From: JBDTMC01 sp039934475
Lineage (GTDB): Bacteria; Acidobacteriota; Terriglobia; Bryobacterales; Bryobacteraceae
Direction: 5' to 3'
DNA length: 20,005 bases
Assembly (NCBI GenBank): GCA_039934475.1
Contig: JBDTMC010000093.1
Location: forward strand, 1 to 20,005
Made by a program: the position numbers and the translations under genes. The notes under the pieces are model-generated. The model was not told the DNA's origin. It made no database searches and saw only the letters and a list, made by a program, of their open reading frames with translations. Shown one piece after another: positions 14,157 to 20,005 of the stretch. The first letter of the stretch is position 1, and every line of letters begins with the position of its first letter.

Positions 14157-15416
14157 TTACGGATTGACGGGGGAGGCAAGGCCGGCTAGCAGCTCCTCCC
14201 GGTTGACGTTGCGCTGCGTTCCGGCGGCCATTTCCTTCAACAGGTAGCTGCCGGAGTTCATTTCAGTTTCGCCGATCAGCAGGGCGTAGCGCGCGCCCAA
14301 CTTATTGGCCACTTCCAAAGACCGCTTCAGTTTGGCGTCCGCGCCCACTTCCACGCATAGGCCGGTACGCCGCAATTCACGCGCCAGCAACCCCGCATGG
14401 CGTAGCGCCTCGGCGCCCAGCGGCGCGATGTATAGGTCCAAAGTCTTGGTCAGCCGGGCCGGGTCGCTCTCCTCGAGCGTCATCACCAAGCGGTCCTCGC
14501 CGATGGAGAACCCAATCCCAGGTGCCGGAACCTTCGACCCCAGCGATTCCGCCAAGCCATCATAGCGGCCCCCGCCCAGCACGGAGTTCTGCGCGCCCAG
14601 CGATCCGTGGACGATCTCAAACGTCGTCCGCATGTAGTAATCCAGACCGCGTACCAGTCGCGGTTTCACTTCGTAGCCGATTCCGCGGTCGTCCAGATAC
14701 TGGCGCACCGTCGCGAAGTGTGGCTTGCAGTTTTCACACAAATAGTCGTGGATGGAAGGCAGCGTTTCAATGATCGGCTGGTCTTCCGGCACCTTGCAAT
14801 CCAACACGCGCAACGGGTTGGTGTCGGCCCGCCGCTGGCAGTCTGTGCATAGCTGGTCCTTCACTTCGGCCAGCCGCGCCTTCAAGGCAGCCACAAAAAT
14901 CGGACGGCAATCGGAACAACCCACCGAGTTCAGCAGGATCTGGAAACCCTTCAGTCCCAAACGGTCGAAGAACTCCACCACCATCTCAATCACTTCGACG
15001 TCGATAGCGGGAGACTCCGATCCAATGGCCTCAGCGCCGATCTGGAAGAACTGGCGGTAGCGGCCCTTCTGCGGACGTTCGCGGCGAAACATCGGGCCGA
15101 TGTAGTAGAGCTTTTGCAGGCCAGGCTGCTGGTCCAGGCGGTGCTCGATGTAGGCCCGCATCACCGACGCGGTGTTCTCAGGGCGCAGCACCAACACGCT
15201 CCCGTCACGGTCCTCAAAGGAGTACATCTCCTTGGAAACAATGTCGGTCTCTTCGCCCACGCCGCGTGAAAACAACGCCTTCTCTTCGAGGATGGGCGTG
15301 CGGATCTCGTGATAGTTGTAGGTGCGAAAGACTTCCCGCGCCACCGTCTCCGCCGCGTTCCAAACCGCGCTGGAAGGCGGCAGAATGTCGCGCGTCCCCT
15401 TAACGGCGCGGATCAC
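14157..15416 (-). CDS. hisS: Histidyl-tRNA synthetase
   Basis: A class II synthetase charging tRNA-His; 419 residues, normal for bacteria. Seen in order: KGTRDILPP at the N-terminus, motif 1 region YHEIRTPILEEKALFSRGVGEETD, RPENTASVMRAYIEH, motif 2 YIGPMFRRERPQKGRYRQF, the histidine-specific LVRGLDYYMRTTFE, GGGRYDGL, and motif 3 GIGFSIGEDRL, then the C-terminal anticodon-binding domain. The central insertion carries four CxxC or single cysteine sites (GCSDC, LCTDC, LDCKV, LCENC), suggesting a zinc-bound module as in some bacterial HisRS. His1-type motifs and the full C-terminal domain rule out HisZ. The start overlaps the end of the upstream carbonic-anhydrase-like gene by 4 bases (ATGA). Confidence 0.97.
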   Translation of the reverse strand: MIRAVKGTRDILPPSSAVWNAAETVAREVFRTYNYHEIRTPILEEKALFSRGVGEETDIVSKEMYSFEDRDGSVLVLRPENTASVMRAYIEHRLDQQPGLQKLYYIGPMFRRERPQKGRYRQFFQIGAEAIGSESPAIDVEVIEMVVEFFDRLGLKGFQILLNSVGCSDCRPIFVAALKARLAEVKDQLCTDCQRRADTNPLRVLDCKVPEDQPIIETLPSIHDYLCENCKPHFATVRQYLDDRGIGYEVKPRLVRGLDYYMRTTFEIVHGSLGAQNSVLGGGRYDGLAESLGSKVPAPGIGFSIGEDRLVMTLEESDPARLTKTLDLYIAPLGAEALRHAGLLARELRRTGLCVEVGADAKLKRSLEVANKLGARYALLIGETEMNSGSYLLKEMAAGTQRNVNREELLAGLASPVNP

Positions 15417-15928
15417 GACGGCTCTTCCCGATACGCTTCGCGATAGCGGATGTAGCGTTGGGCATTTTCTGCAAACCGCGCGTGTTCGTCGTCTGTCACC
15501 TCGCGCCTGACCTTCGCCGGCACGCCCATCACCATACTGTTCGGCGGCACCTGCATGCCCTCCGGCACCAGCGCGCCAGCCGCAACCACGGAACCCTTCC
15601 CAATGAGGGCGCCGTTCAAAATGATGGCGCCAATGCCGATGAGGCAGTCGTCTTCAATCACGCACCCATGGATCACCGCGGAATGGCCAATGGTGACGCG
15701 GTTGCCCACGACCACTGGGAAAACGTTCAGTTCGCCGTGCATCACCGTGTTGTCCTGCACGTTGCTCTCTTCGCCGATGGTGATGCTGTTCACATCACCG
15801 CGGATGGAGGTGTTGCACCAGATGGACGAACGCTCGCCCAGAGTCACGTCTCCGATCACCTGGGCACTGCGGTCGATGTAGGCGGAAGATGCTACTTTGG
15901 GAACTACTCCCCGATAGGCGCGAATCAT
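15413..15928 (-). CDS. Gamma carbonic anhydrase-like protein (left-handed beta-helix)
   Basis: A 171-residue hexapeptide-repeat protein of the gamma-carbonic-anhydrase/YrdA/PaaY group. The repeats run from about 12 to 130 with the [LIV]-G-x4 rhythm. The three metal-ligand histidines are in place: H64 in TVMHGE, H82 in TIGHS and H87 in VIHGC. R43 and D45 in SIRGDVNSI and Q58 in NVQDN are the usual companions. A C-terminal helix (DDEHARFAENAQRYIRYREAY) closes the trimer in relatives. It is the first gene of the operon with hisS and aspS; the ATG of hisS overlaps its stop. Many relatives lack proven carbonic anhydrase activity, so the enzymatic call is from family and ligands only. Confidence 0.92.
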   Translation of the reverse strand: MIRAYRGVVPKVASSAYIDRSAQVIGDVTLGERSSIWCNTSIRGDVNSITIGEESNVQDNTVMHGELNVFPVVVGNRVTIGHSAVIHGCVIEDDCLIGIGAIILNGALIGKGSVVAAGALVPEGMQVPPNSMVMGVPAKVRREVTDDEHARFAENAQRYIRYREAYREEPS

Positions 15929-15979
15929 GGCGGGTAATCTTTGATGCTACCACGCCGCACGCCGCTAACCATCTGCGAG

Positions 15980-16034
15980 CGCTTCGGACCTGCGACCCTG
16001 TGATATGATACCCGCGTCGCAGGTAGGTGCTAGT
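15980..16034 (+). promoter_or_regulatory. Candidate promoter and ribosome site of the TIR-domain gene
   Basis: TATGAT at 16004-16009 is a close -10 hexamer; the matching -35 region around 15982-15987 (CTTCGG-like) is weak. AGGT at 16025-16028 is about 6-7 bases before the ATG at 16035. Because the -10 covers the upstream in-frame ATG at 16005, that codon would be outside the transcript, favouring the 16035 start. The divergent operon begins at 15928, so the 106-base gap carries both promoters. Confidence 0.4.
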
Positions 16035-16937
16035 ATGCCCGTAACTCGCCGTATTTACGTTAGTTTACCGGCCGATAATTGGTTGCCGAAGAACCTCAAC
16101 GATCTCAAGTGGGGCATTGTCGAGGAGATCCAGAAACTGGGTTATACCCCGGAGATTTTCACGAATCCACGAGGCGTCCATACTCTGGCGTCGGCACGGT
16201 CCTGGCATCCGCGTGACGCCGATGAAATCGCCCGCCGCTGTTGCGGAGCCGTCATTATCGGTATGGCGCGGTGGAAGTTTCAGGACACAAAAGGCGATCC
16301 CGCTTTACTGCCCACCGAATTCAACCATTACGAAGGTGCACTTGCGCGTACACTTTGCTTGCCCACGCTCGTACTGGTGCAGTCGGACGTTCTGCGGCGC
16401 GTAGTCTTCGACCAGCACTTTGGCGGCTACCTTGCTGAATTCTCTCCCACTGCCGATGTGCCGTGGCTCCACTGCCCGGAATTCAAGGTCCCCTTCGGCT
16501 ACTGGGTGGATATGCTGGAGGAGCGGCGTGACGTGTTCCTCGGTTACTCGAGCAAATCCGCCTCTACCGCCGAGGCGGTGCGCACGTTTCTGCAGAGCAA
16601 AGGCGCGCGCGTGCTCGACTGGCAGAGCGATTTTATCCCCGGCCGTACGATCCTGGGCCAGATTGAAGAAGCAGCCGCGCGGTCCGTCGGCGGCATCTTC
16701 CTGTTCACTAAGGACGACGACATGGCCGACGGCCAGATGGCCGCGCCTCGCGACAATGTGGTCTTCGAGGCCGGGTATTTCATCGGCGCCAAGGGCAAGC
16801 GGAACGTACTGATCATCCGCGAATCAGGCTCCAAGATGCCCGCCGATCTCGGTGGCGACATCTACGCGTCGCTGAAGGACCAGAAAGACATCCAACCCAT
16901 ACAGCGCGTGCTCGAGGCCTTTCTCGACGCGATCTGA
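16035..16937 (+). CDS. Two-domain protein with C-terminal Cap12/PycTIR-like TIR domain; candidate stand-alone defence effector
   Basis: A 300-residue soluble protein. The C-terminal half (about 166-300) is a TIR-like nucleotide-binding domain of the type found in CBASS Cap12 and Pycsar effectors (Pfam PF10137-like): DVFLGYSSKSASTAEAV at its first strand and helix, WQSDFIPGRTILGQIEEA, GGIFLFTKDDDM, and the hallmark PRDNVVFEAGYFIG with Glu 245, the likely catalytic residue, then DLGGDIYASL. Such domains degrade NAD when activated. The N-terminal half (5-155) is a second Rossmann-like domain, with RRIYVSLPADNW, DADEIARRCCGAVIIG and EFNHYEGALARTLCLPTLVLV (Glu 100). It recalls nucleoside 2-deoxyribosyltransferase or divergent TIR folds and may be the sensor or a second catalytic unit. 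No cyclase, STING or transposon gene is adjacent. It sits alone between the hisS operon and a convergent di-heme gene, 3 bases from the latter's stop. Defence is inference; the TIR fold is well supported. Confidence 0.82.
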   Translation: MPVTRRIYVSLPADNWLPKNLNDLKWGIVEEIQKLGYTPEIFTNPRGVHTLASARSWHPRDADEIARRCCGAVIIGMARWKFQDTKGDPALLPTEFNHYEGALARTLCLPTLVLVQSDVLRRVVFDQHFGGYLAEFSPTADVPWLHCPEFKVPFGYWVDMLEERRDVFLGYSSKSASTAEAVRTFLQSKGARVLDWQSDFIPGRTILGQIEEAAARSVGGIFLFTKDDDMADGQMAAPRDNVVFEAGYFIGAKGKRNVLIIRESGSKMPADLGGDIYASLKDQKDIQPIQRVLEAFLDAI

Positions 16938-16940
16938 CGT

Positions 16941-19625
16941 CTACTTTTGCTCCACCGCATCGGCAACCACCTGCGCGCGCAGGAAGTCCACGATGTTCTG
17001 CTGCAAAGCAGGGGAGAGATCGCGGAACCCGCGGGCGCTGAAGGCCGCCTCCGAATAGTCGGTAAACTTCTGCACCGCCAGATCGTACTGCAGCGCGGCG
17101 AACACTGGATTCACAAAGGACAGTTGGAGTGTCGCCGTGCCACCAGGCGCGATCGGTGTCGTAATGTTCCAGAACGCGCCTTGGCGTTTAGTCCCATCGG
17201 GAGCTGCCCCGGAGTTGCGAGCCGTCACTCCCGAAGTAACAGTCCCCTCAAGGATCACGCGGATCGGTTGGCTGGCACTGGCGGGGATTGTGATCGCTCC
17301 GTTGTTCTTGATCTGAATCGCCTGGTTACTGATGTTCACACCGCCCGAAGTGGTGTTCTGCTGGCGGGCTCGTACAACCGTGATGTTACTTAGGTTGATG
17401 CCCTCATGATCCAGAATCACCTGATGTAAGTCGGCCCCGCCATCGCCCGCCCTTTGGTAGGGGAACGAGATGCCGGCATCCCACACCTCAGCGGTTTTCA
17501 TCGTATCCGTACCGCTGGCGGCCATCAGCGATCCCATCTTGTGCTTCTTGAAATCGCCGTAGAGACGCAGGCCCGTCTGGCCGACGAACTGCGCCAAACC
17601 GTCGGAGACGTCGTCGGCGTCGGCGAAGTGTGTGGTCAGCGAGAGGTTGGTCACCGCGGCAGTTTCGGGGTTCTTCAGTTGAAACACGTTTGAGCTCATC
17701 GGATGGAAGACCTTGTGGCAAGTGAAACAGCCCCCACCGCCGTTGTCGATGCTGGAGCGGAACCGCCGCTTCCCTTCGCTGACTGAGGCCGCGTCGAGAC
17801 CAAGGACCTGCAACAACGCCGCCGATGCCTGGTCGGGCACGGGCAGCGTCATCATCCAGGCGGTCTCCGCCGTCACCTCGCCCACCGATTTCTCATTGGA
17901 GATACCGTCATGATCGAAGTCGGTAGTTGCGTCGAAACCGCCCGGATGGCCCGTCTGGTTGGCGACGAATTCCGCGGACTGCAAGCCAAAGTGCGTGTTA
18001 GGCGCGATGACAGAGAAACTGCGCAGAGTCTCGCTGGTACCCATGGAACCGTGCGCGAACGTAAGTCCGGGAATGCCGGCGGCCCGTTCTTGGGCATTCA
18101 GAAGCTCGGCTGCGCCTGAACCCCAAAAGCTGCCCGCGTTGCGTTCGGTGCCATTCGTTGGCAGGTTAAACAGGGAACGCGCAGTGCCGCCCACACGAGA
18201 GCGCGAGTGACACGCATTGCAGCTGGTAACGTCTTTGGAATTGGCGCCGTCGAAAGGCTGATACACGAACTCGTTGATGGCGCGGCCGAGCAGCGCCAGT
18301 CGGCTCTGATACGGAAGAACTCCGGGGGCCCACGTGGAGTTCAGCAGACCCGCGGAGATGAGATTGGCGATATTCGTTTCCACGGCTGAGGGCAGCAGCG
18401 GCGGGCTATTCTGCGCGGCGGAATCCAAGTCAGCCTGGTTGATGCGAATGCGCGGCCCGGTGGTGTTAGGCCCGCTGGTCACGGTCTGGAACGGATTCTG
18501 CAAAAGCACCGGTACGACGTTGCCTTTTCCCAGCGGATCGACGAGGGGAAAGCTGCCCGGCGATGAGGCGATCACGGGGAATCCGGTCTCCGCGATCAAC
18601 GCGGTCCGCTGCGGGAAGAAGGCGGTTTGCGCCAGATCGACTGGGAACTTCGCCGTAGTGAAGCGACCGTTGGTGTCGGTGATTACGCTGAACGCGTCCT
18701 CGAACGCGACCGGGGTGCCATTCACTGCGGTCACGGGAGCGTTGATGCGAATACCCGAAGCAGAGACCTTGAAGCCTGCCAACGGTACGCCGACGGAATT
18801 CAAGAATTGCGATCGGGATTTCAACGTGGTCACGTCCATGCCCGCCGGAACCCTCACCGTCCACAGCTCCCAGACTGTGCTGAAAAAGCTATTTCCCGCG
18901 GCTCGGGAAGCCACTAGTTGCGGGTTGGTGAGCGACGGCAGCACTTTGCCCTGAGAGTCTACAAACTTGAACAGCGTCTGCGGGGGAGATACGCCATCGT
19001 TGACGAACGTCGCTCCGAGTTGGACTGTCTGCCCTTGAAAGAAGCCGCTGATGGGGGTGGTTTGAGGTGTCAACGTCGAGCCCGGTGGAACCACAAACGC
19101 GCTCACATAGACGTTGGTTCCATAAACGTTCGTCACCAGGCTGGAGGCGGTCAATTTGCCTATTGAATCCAGCCGCGCCGGAACATTGTTCGGATCGTAG
19201 GCGCGCGAAACCAGTACCGCCCGCAGCCGCCACACGGGGCTGAAGAGGCGCGCGATCAAGTCTGTCACACCTGCCGCGGCGCCATAGGGGACCGCTTCCA
19301 GAATCACGGGTTGGGGTACGCGGTCGCCATTGTCGTTGTAGAAGAGAACGTACATGTCGGCATTGCCGTCGCCGTCTGACTGCGCCTGGCCGTTCACGCG
19401 CGGCGGGAACTGCATGGTGATTGCGGAGCCGTTAGCCCAGGCCGGCAAGTCCACCATGTTGAGCGGCGTGGAGGGTAGCGGTTCCAGGCGCGGATCACCC
19501 GCGAAAGGAGTGCCGATCGGCGGCAGCGCGTTCACAGCCTGAGCATTTAGCCCAACCGCTCCGAATAGGAACGCTACAACGGCGGCTATCCAAAGCCGCG
19601 AGCCCAATGTACGAGTGAGGTTCAT
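16941..19625 (-). CDS. Secreted di-heme oxidoreductase (DHOR/DUF1111-like) with large N-terminal extension
   Basis: An 894-residue exported protein starting at the ATG 19623-19625, preceded by GGAGA about ten bases upstream; the frame is open to 19700 but the extra residues spoil the signal peptide. Residues 1-30 are a Sec signal (RLWIAAVVAFLFGAVGL then NAQA). Two c-type heme sites are visible: CNACH at 469-473 and CFTCH at 633-637. The C-terminal half resembles thiol-oxidoreductase/DHOR proteins (DUF1111): AELLNAQERAAG, TAETAWMMTLPVP, LYGDFKKHKMG, TAEVWDAG, and VILDHEG. Residues 31-440 are a beta-rich extension of unknown type with Thr/Pro/Asn-rich stretches. It probably transfers electrons in the periplasm or outside the cell; donor and acceptor are unknown. 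It converges on the TIR gene with 3 bases between stops. Confidence 0.8.
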   Translation of the reverse strand: MNLTRTLGSRLWIAAVVAFLFGAVGLNAQAVNALPPIGTPFAGDPRLEPLPSTPLNMVDLPAWANGSAITMQFPPRVNGQAQSDGDGNADMYVLFYNDNGDRVPQPVILEAVPYGAAAGVTDLIARLFSPVWRLRAVLVSRAYDPNNVPARLDSIGKLTASSLVTNVYGTNVYVSAFVVPPGSTLTPQTTPISGFFQGQTVQLGATFVNDGVSPPQTLFKFVDSQGKVLPSLTNPQLVASRAAGNSFFSTVWELWTVRVPAGMDVTTLKSRSQFLNSVGVPLAGFKVSASGIRINAPVTAVNGTPVAFEDAFSVITDTNGRFTTAKFPVDLAQTAFFPQRTALIAETGFPVIASSPGSFPLVDPLGKGNVVPVLLQNPFQTVTSGPNTTGPRIRINQADLDSAAQNSPPLLPSAVETNIANLISAGLLNSTWAPGVLPYQSRLALLGRAINEFVYQPFDGANSKDVTSCNACHSRSRVGGTARSLFNLPTNGTERNAGSFWGSGAAELLNAQERAAGIPGLTFAHGSMGTSETLRSFSVIAPNTHFGLQSAEFVANQTGHPGGFDATTDFDHDGISNEKSVGEVTAETAWMMTLPVPDQASAALLQVLGLDAASVSEGKRRFRSSIDNGGGGCFTCHKVFHPMSSNVFQLKNPETAAVTNLSLTTHFADADDVSDGLAQFVGQTGLRLYGDFKKHKMGSLMAASGTDTMKTAEVWDAGISFPYQRAGDGGADLHQVILDHEGINLSNITVVRARQQNTTSGGVNISNQAIQIKNNGAITIPASASQPIRVILEGTVTSGVTARNSGAAPDGTKRQGAFWNITTPIAPGGTATLQLSFVNPVFAALQYDLAVQKFTDYSEAAFSARGFRDLSPALQQNIVDFLRAQVVADAVEQK

Positions 19626-19733
19626 TGATTTACTTTCTCCAGTGGCGTTTCTATGGATTCGCCAATGCGCAGCAAGCCGCAGCAATTTTAGCGCATGCAA
19701 GCGGTGGCCAGATGTGAATTTATATTGCTGCTA

Positions 19734-20005
19734 TTACAAGGCCGCGAGGAGAAGAGCACAAAGGTTCCAGGCGATCACGACGGCGTAGAAAATGTTAACG
19801 CGGCTCAGTACGCGGAAACGCTGTGTGCGCCAGCAGAAGACACCGATCCCCAGAGCCATCAGTTTTATTATCAACACTCCGGCCAAGGGCGAGCCGGTAA
19901 TCTGCATAGCAGATCGCACCACAGGGTTGCCCTCCCTCACTCCGTAGAGCAGAAAGGCGACGGTGGTTAGCAAGTCCAGCAACTGGAGGTAAGAGTAACG
20001 AACCA
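19734..20005 (-). CDS. Small membrane protein, DUF5658-like (5' end outside the window)
   Basis: The frame is open from the window edge to a TAA at 19734-19736. The visible 90 residues include YLQLLDLLTTVAFLLYGVREGNPVV, the LDLxTT ... EGNP pattern of DUF5658-type proteins, and at least three hydrophobic helices (about LLDLLTTVAFLLYG, LAGVLIIKLMALGIGVFCW and VNIFYAVVIAWNLCALLLAAL). An in-frame TTG at 19980-19982 is an internal codon rather than a convincing start, because the pattern continues upstream of it. The function is unknown. The 108 bases between it and the di-heme gene show no terminator that I recognise. Confidence 0.7.
   Translation of the reverse strand, partial: VRYSYLQLLDLLTTVAFLLYGVREGNPVVRSAMQITGSPLAGVLIIKLMALGIGVFCWRTQRFRVLSRVNIFYAVVIAWNLCALLLAAL

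Noticed and set aside
12931..14247. 438-codon open frame antisense to aspS
   Set aside because: His/Arg-rich translation without domain; aspS on the other strand is complete.
16005..16034. Upstream ATG for the TIR-domain protein
   Set aside because: It overlaps the TATGAT -10 candidate, while the ATG at 16035 has a ribosome site and fits the first beta strand.
10184..16937. Single defence island joining the restriction system and the TIR gene
   Set aside because: The housekeeping operon of carbonic anhydrase-like protein, hisS and aspS (12340-15928) lies between them, so there is no evidence they form one unit.
19626..19700. Longer start (19700) for the di-heme protein
   Set aside because: It would put a 25-residue charged extension before a normal Sec signal; a GGAGA site supports 19625.
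1..20005. CRISPR arrays, tRNA genes and riboswitches
   Set aside because: Gaps between genes are short, and none shows spaced repeats, a tRNA T-arm/CCA pattern or a recognised aptamer core.

Overview
The window is GC-rich, densely packed bacterial chromosome. The style suggests a soil Acidobacteriota of the Solibacter/Bryobacter type: a Tat-exported Gfo/Idh/MocA oxidoreductase, a secreted di-heme oxidoreductase, a Tat-like alpha/beta hydrolase and a lipoprotein cyclophilin. This assignment is an inference from gene content; no 16S or other marker is present. No tRNA, rRNA or CRISPR array was seen.

Left part (1-9663). A lipoprotein peptidyl-prolyl isomerase (minus) diverges from a two-gene plus-strand unit, an EEP-family phosphodiesterase and an exported alpha/beta hydrolase. 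This unit converges on the minus-strand pair mutY-galT. mutY lies head to head with uvrA, so base-excision and nucleotide-excision repair genes share one very tight divergent start region, and mutY has no ordinary start codon at the expected place. Downstream of uvrA, on the same strand, are a Gfo/Idh/MocA oxidoreductase and a small VOC protein.

Accessory island (9664-12339). This segment separates the VOC gene from aspS. It holds a decayed GNAT acetyltransferase (central deletion, a Trp-to-amber change and frameshifts) and a complete candidate type II restriction-modification system. That system has a plus-strand beta-class amino-methyltransferase with DPPF, and a minus-strand operon of a small HTH regulator followed by a nuclease that is recognisably a BamHI homologue. 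The nuclease keeps the catalytic residues and the DNA-reading residues. The M and R genes converge with a 4-base overlap, whereas the classical BamHI system, as I recall it, is divergent. The island ends in about 440 bases with no intact gene: the presumed C-R promoter with inverted and direct repeats, and a possible scrap of an IS481-type transposase. Reading by eye I found no GGATCC in the window, which fits a BamHI-like specificity.

Right part (12340-20005). A housekeeping operon (minus: gamma carbonic anhydrase, hisS, aspS) diverges from a solitary plus-strand gene for a two-domain protein with a C-terminal Cap12/PycTIR-like TIR domain, a good candidate for a stand-alone anti-phage or NAD-cleaving effector. 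It converges on a large secreted di-heme oxidoreductase. The window ends in the 3' part of a small membrane protein of the DUF5658 type.

The two points of greatest interest are the BamHI-like system with its atypical layout and methylase type, and the two-domain TIR protein without a neighbouring cyclase.
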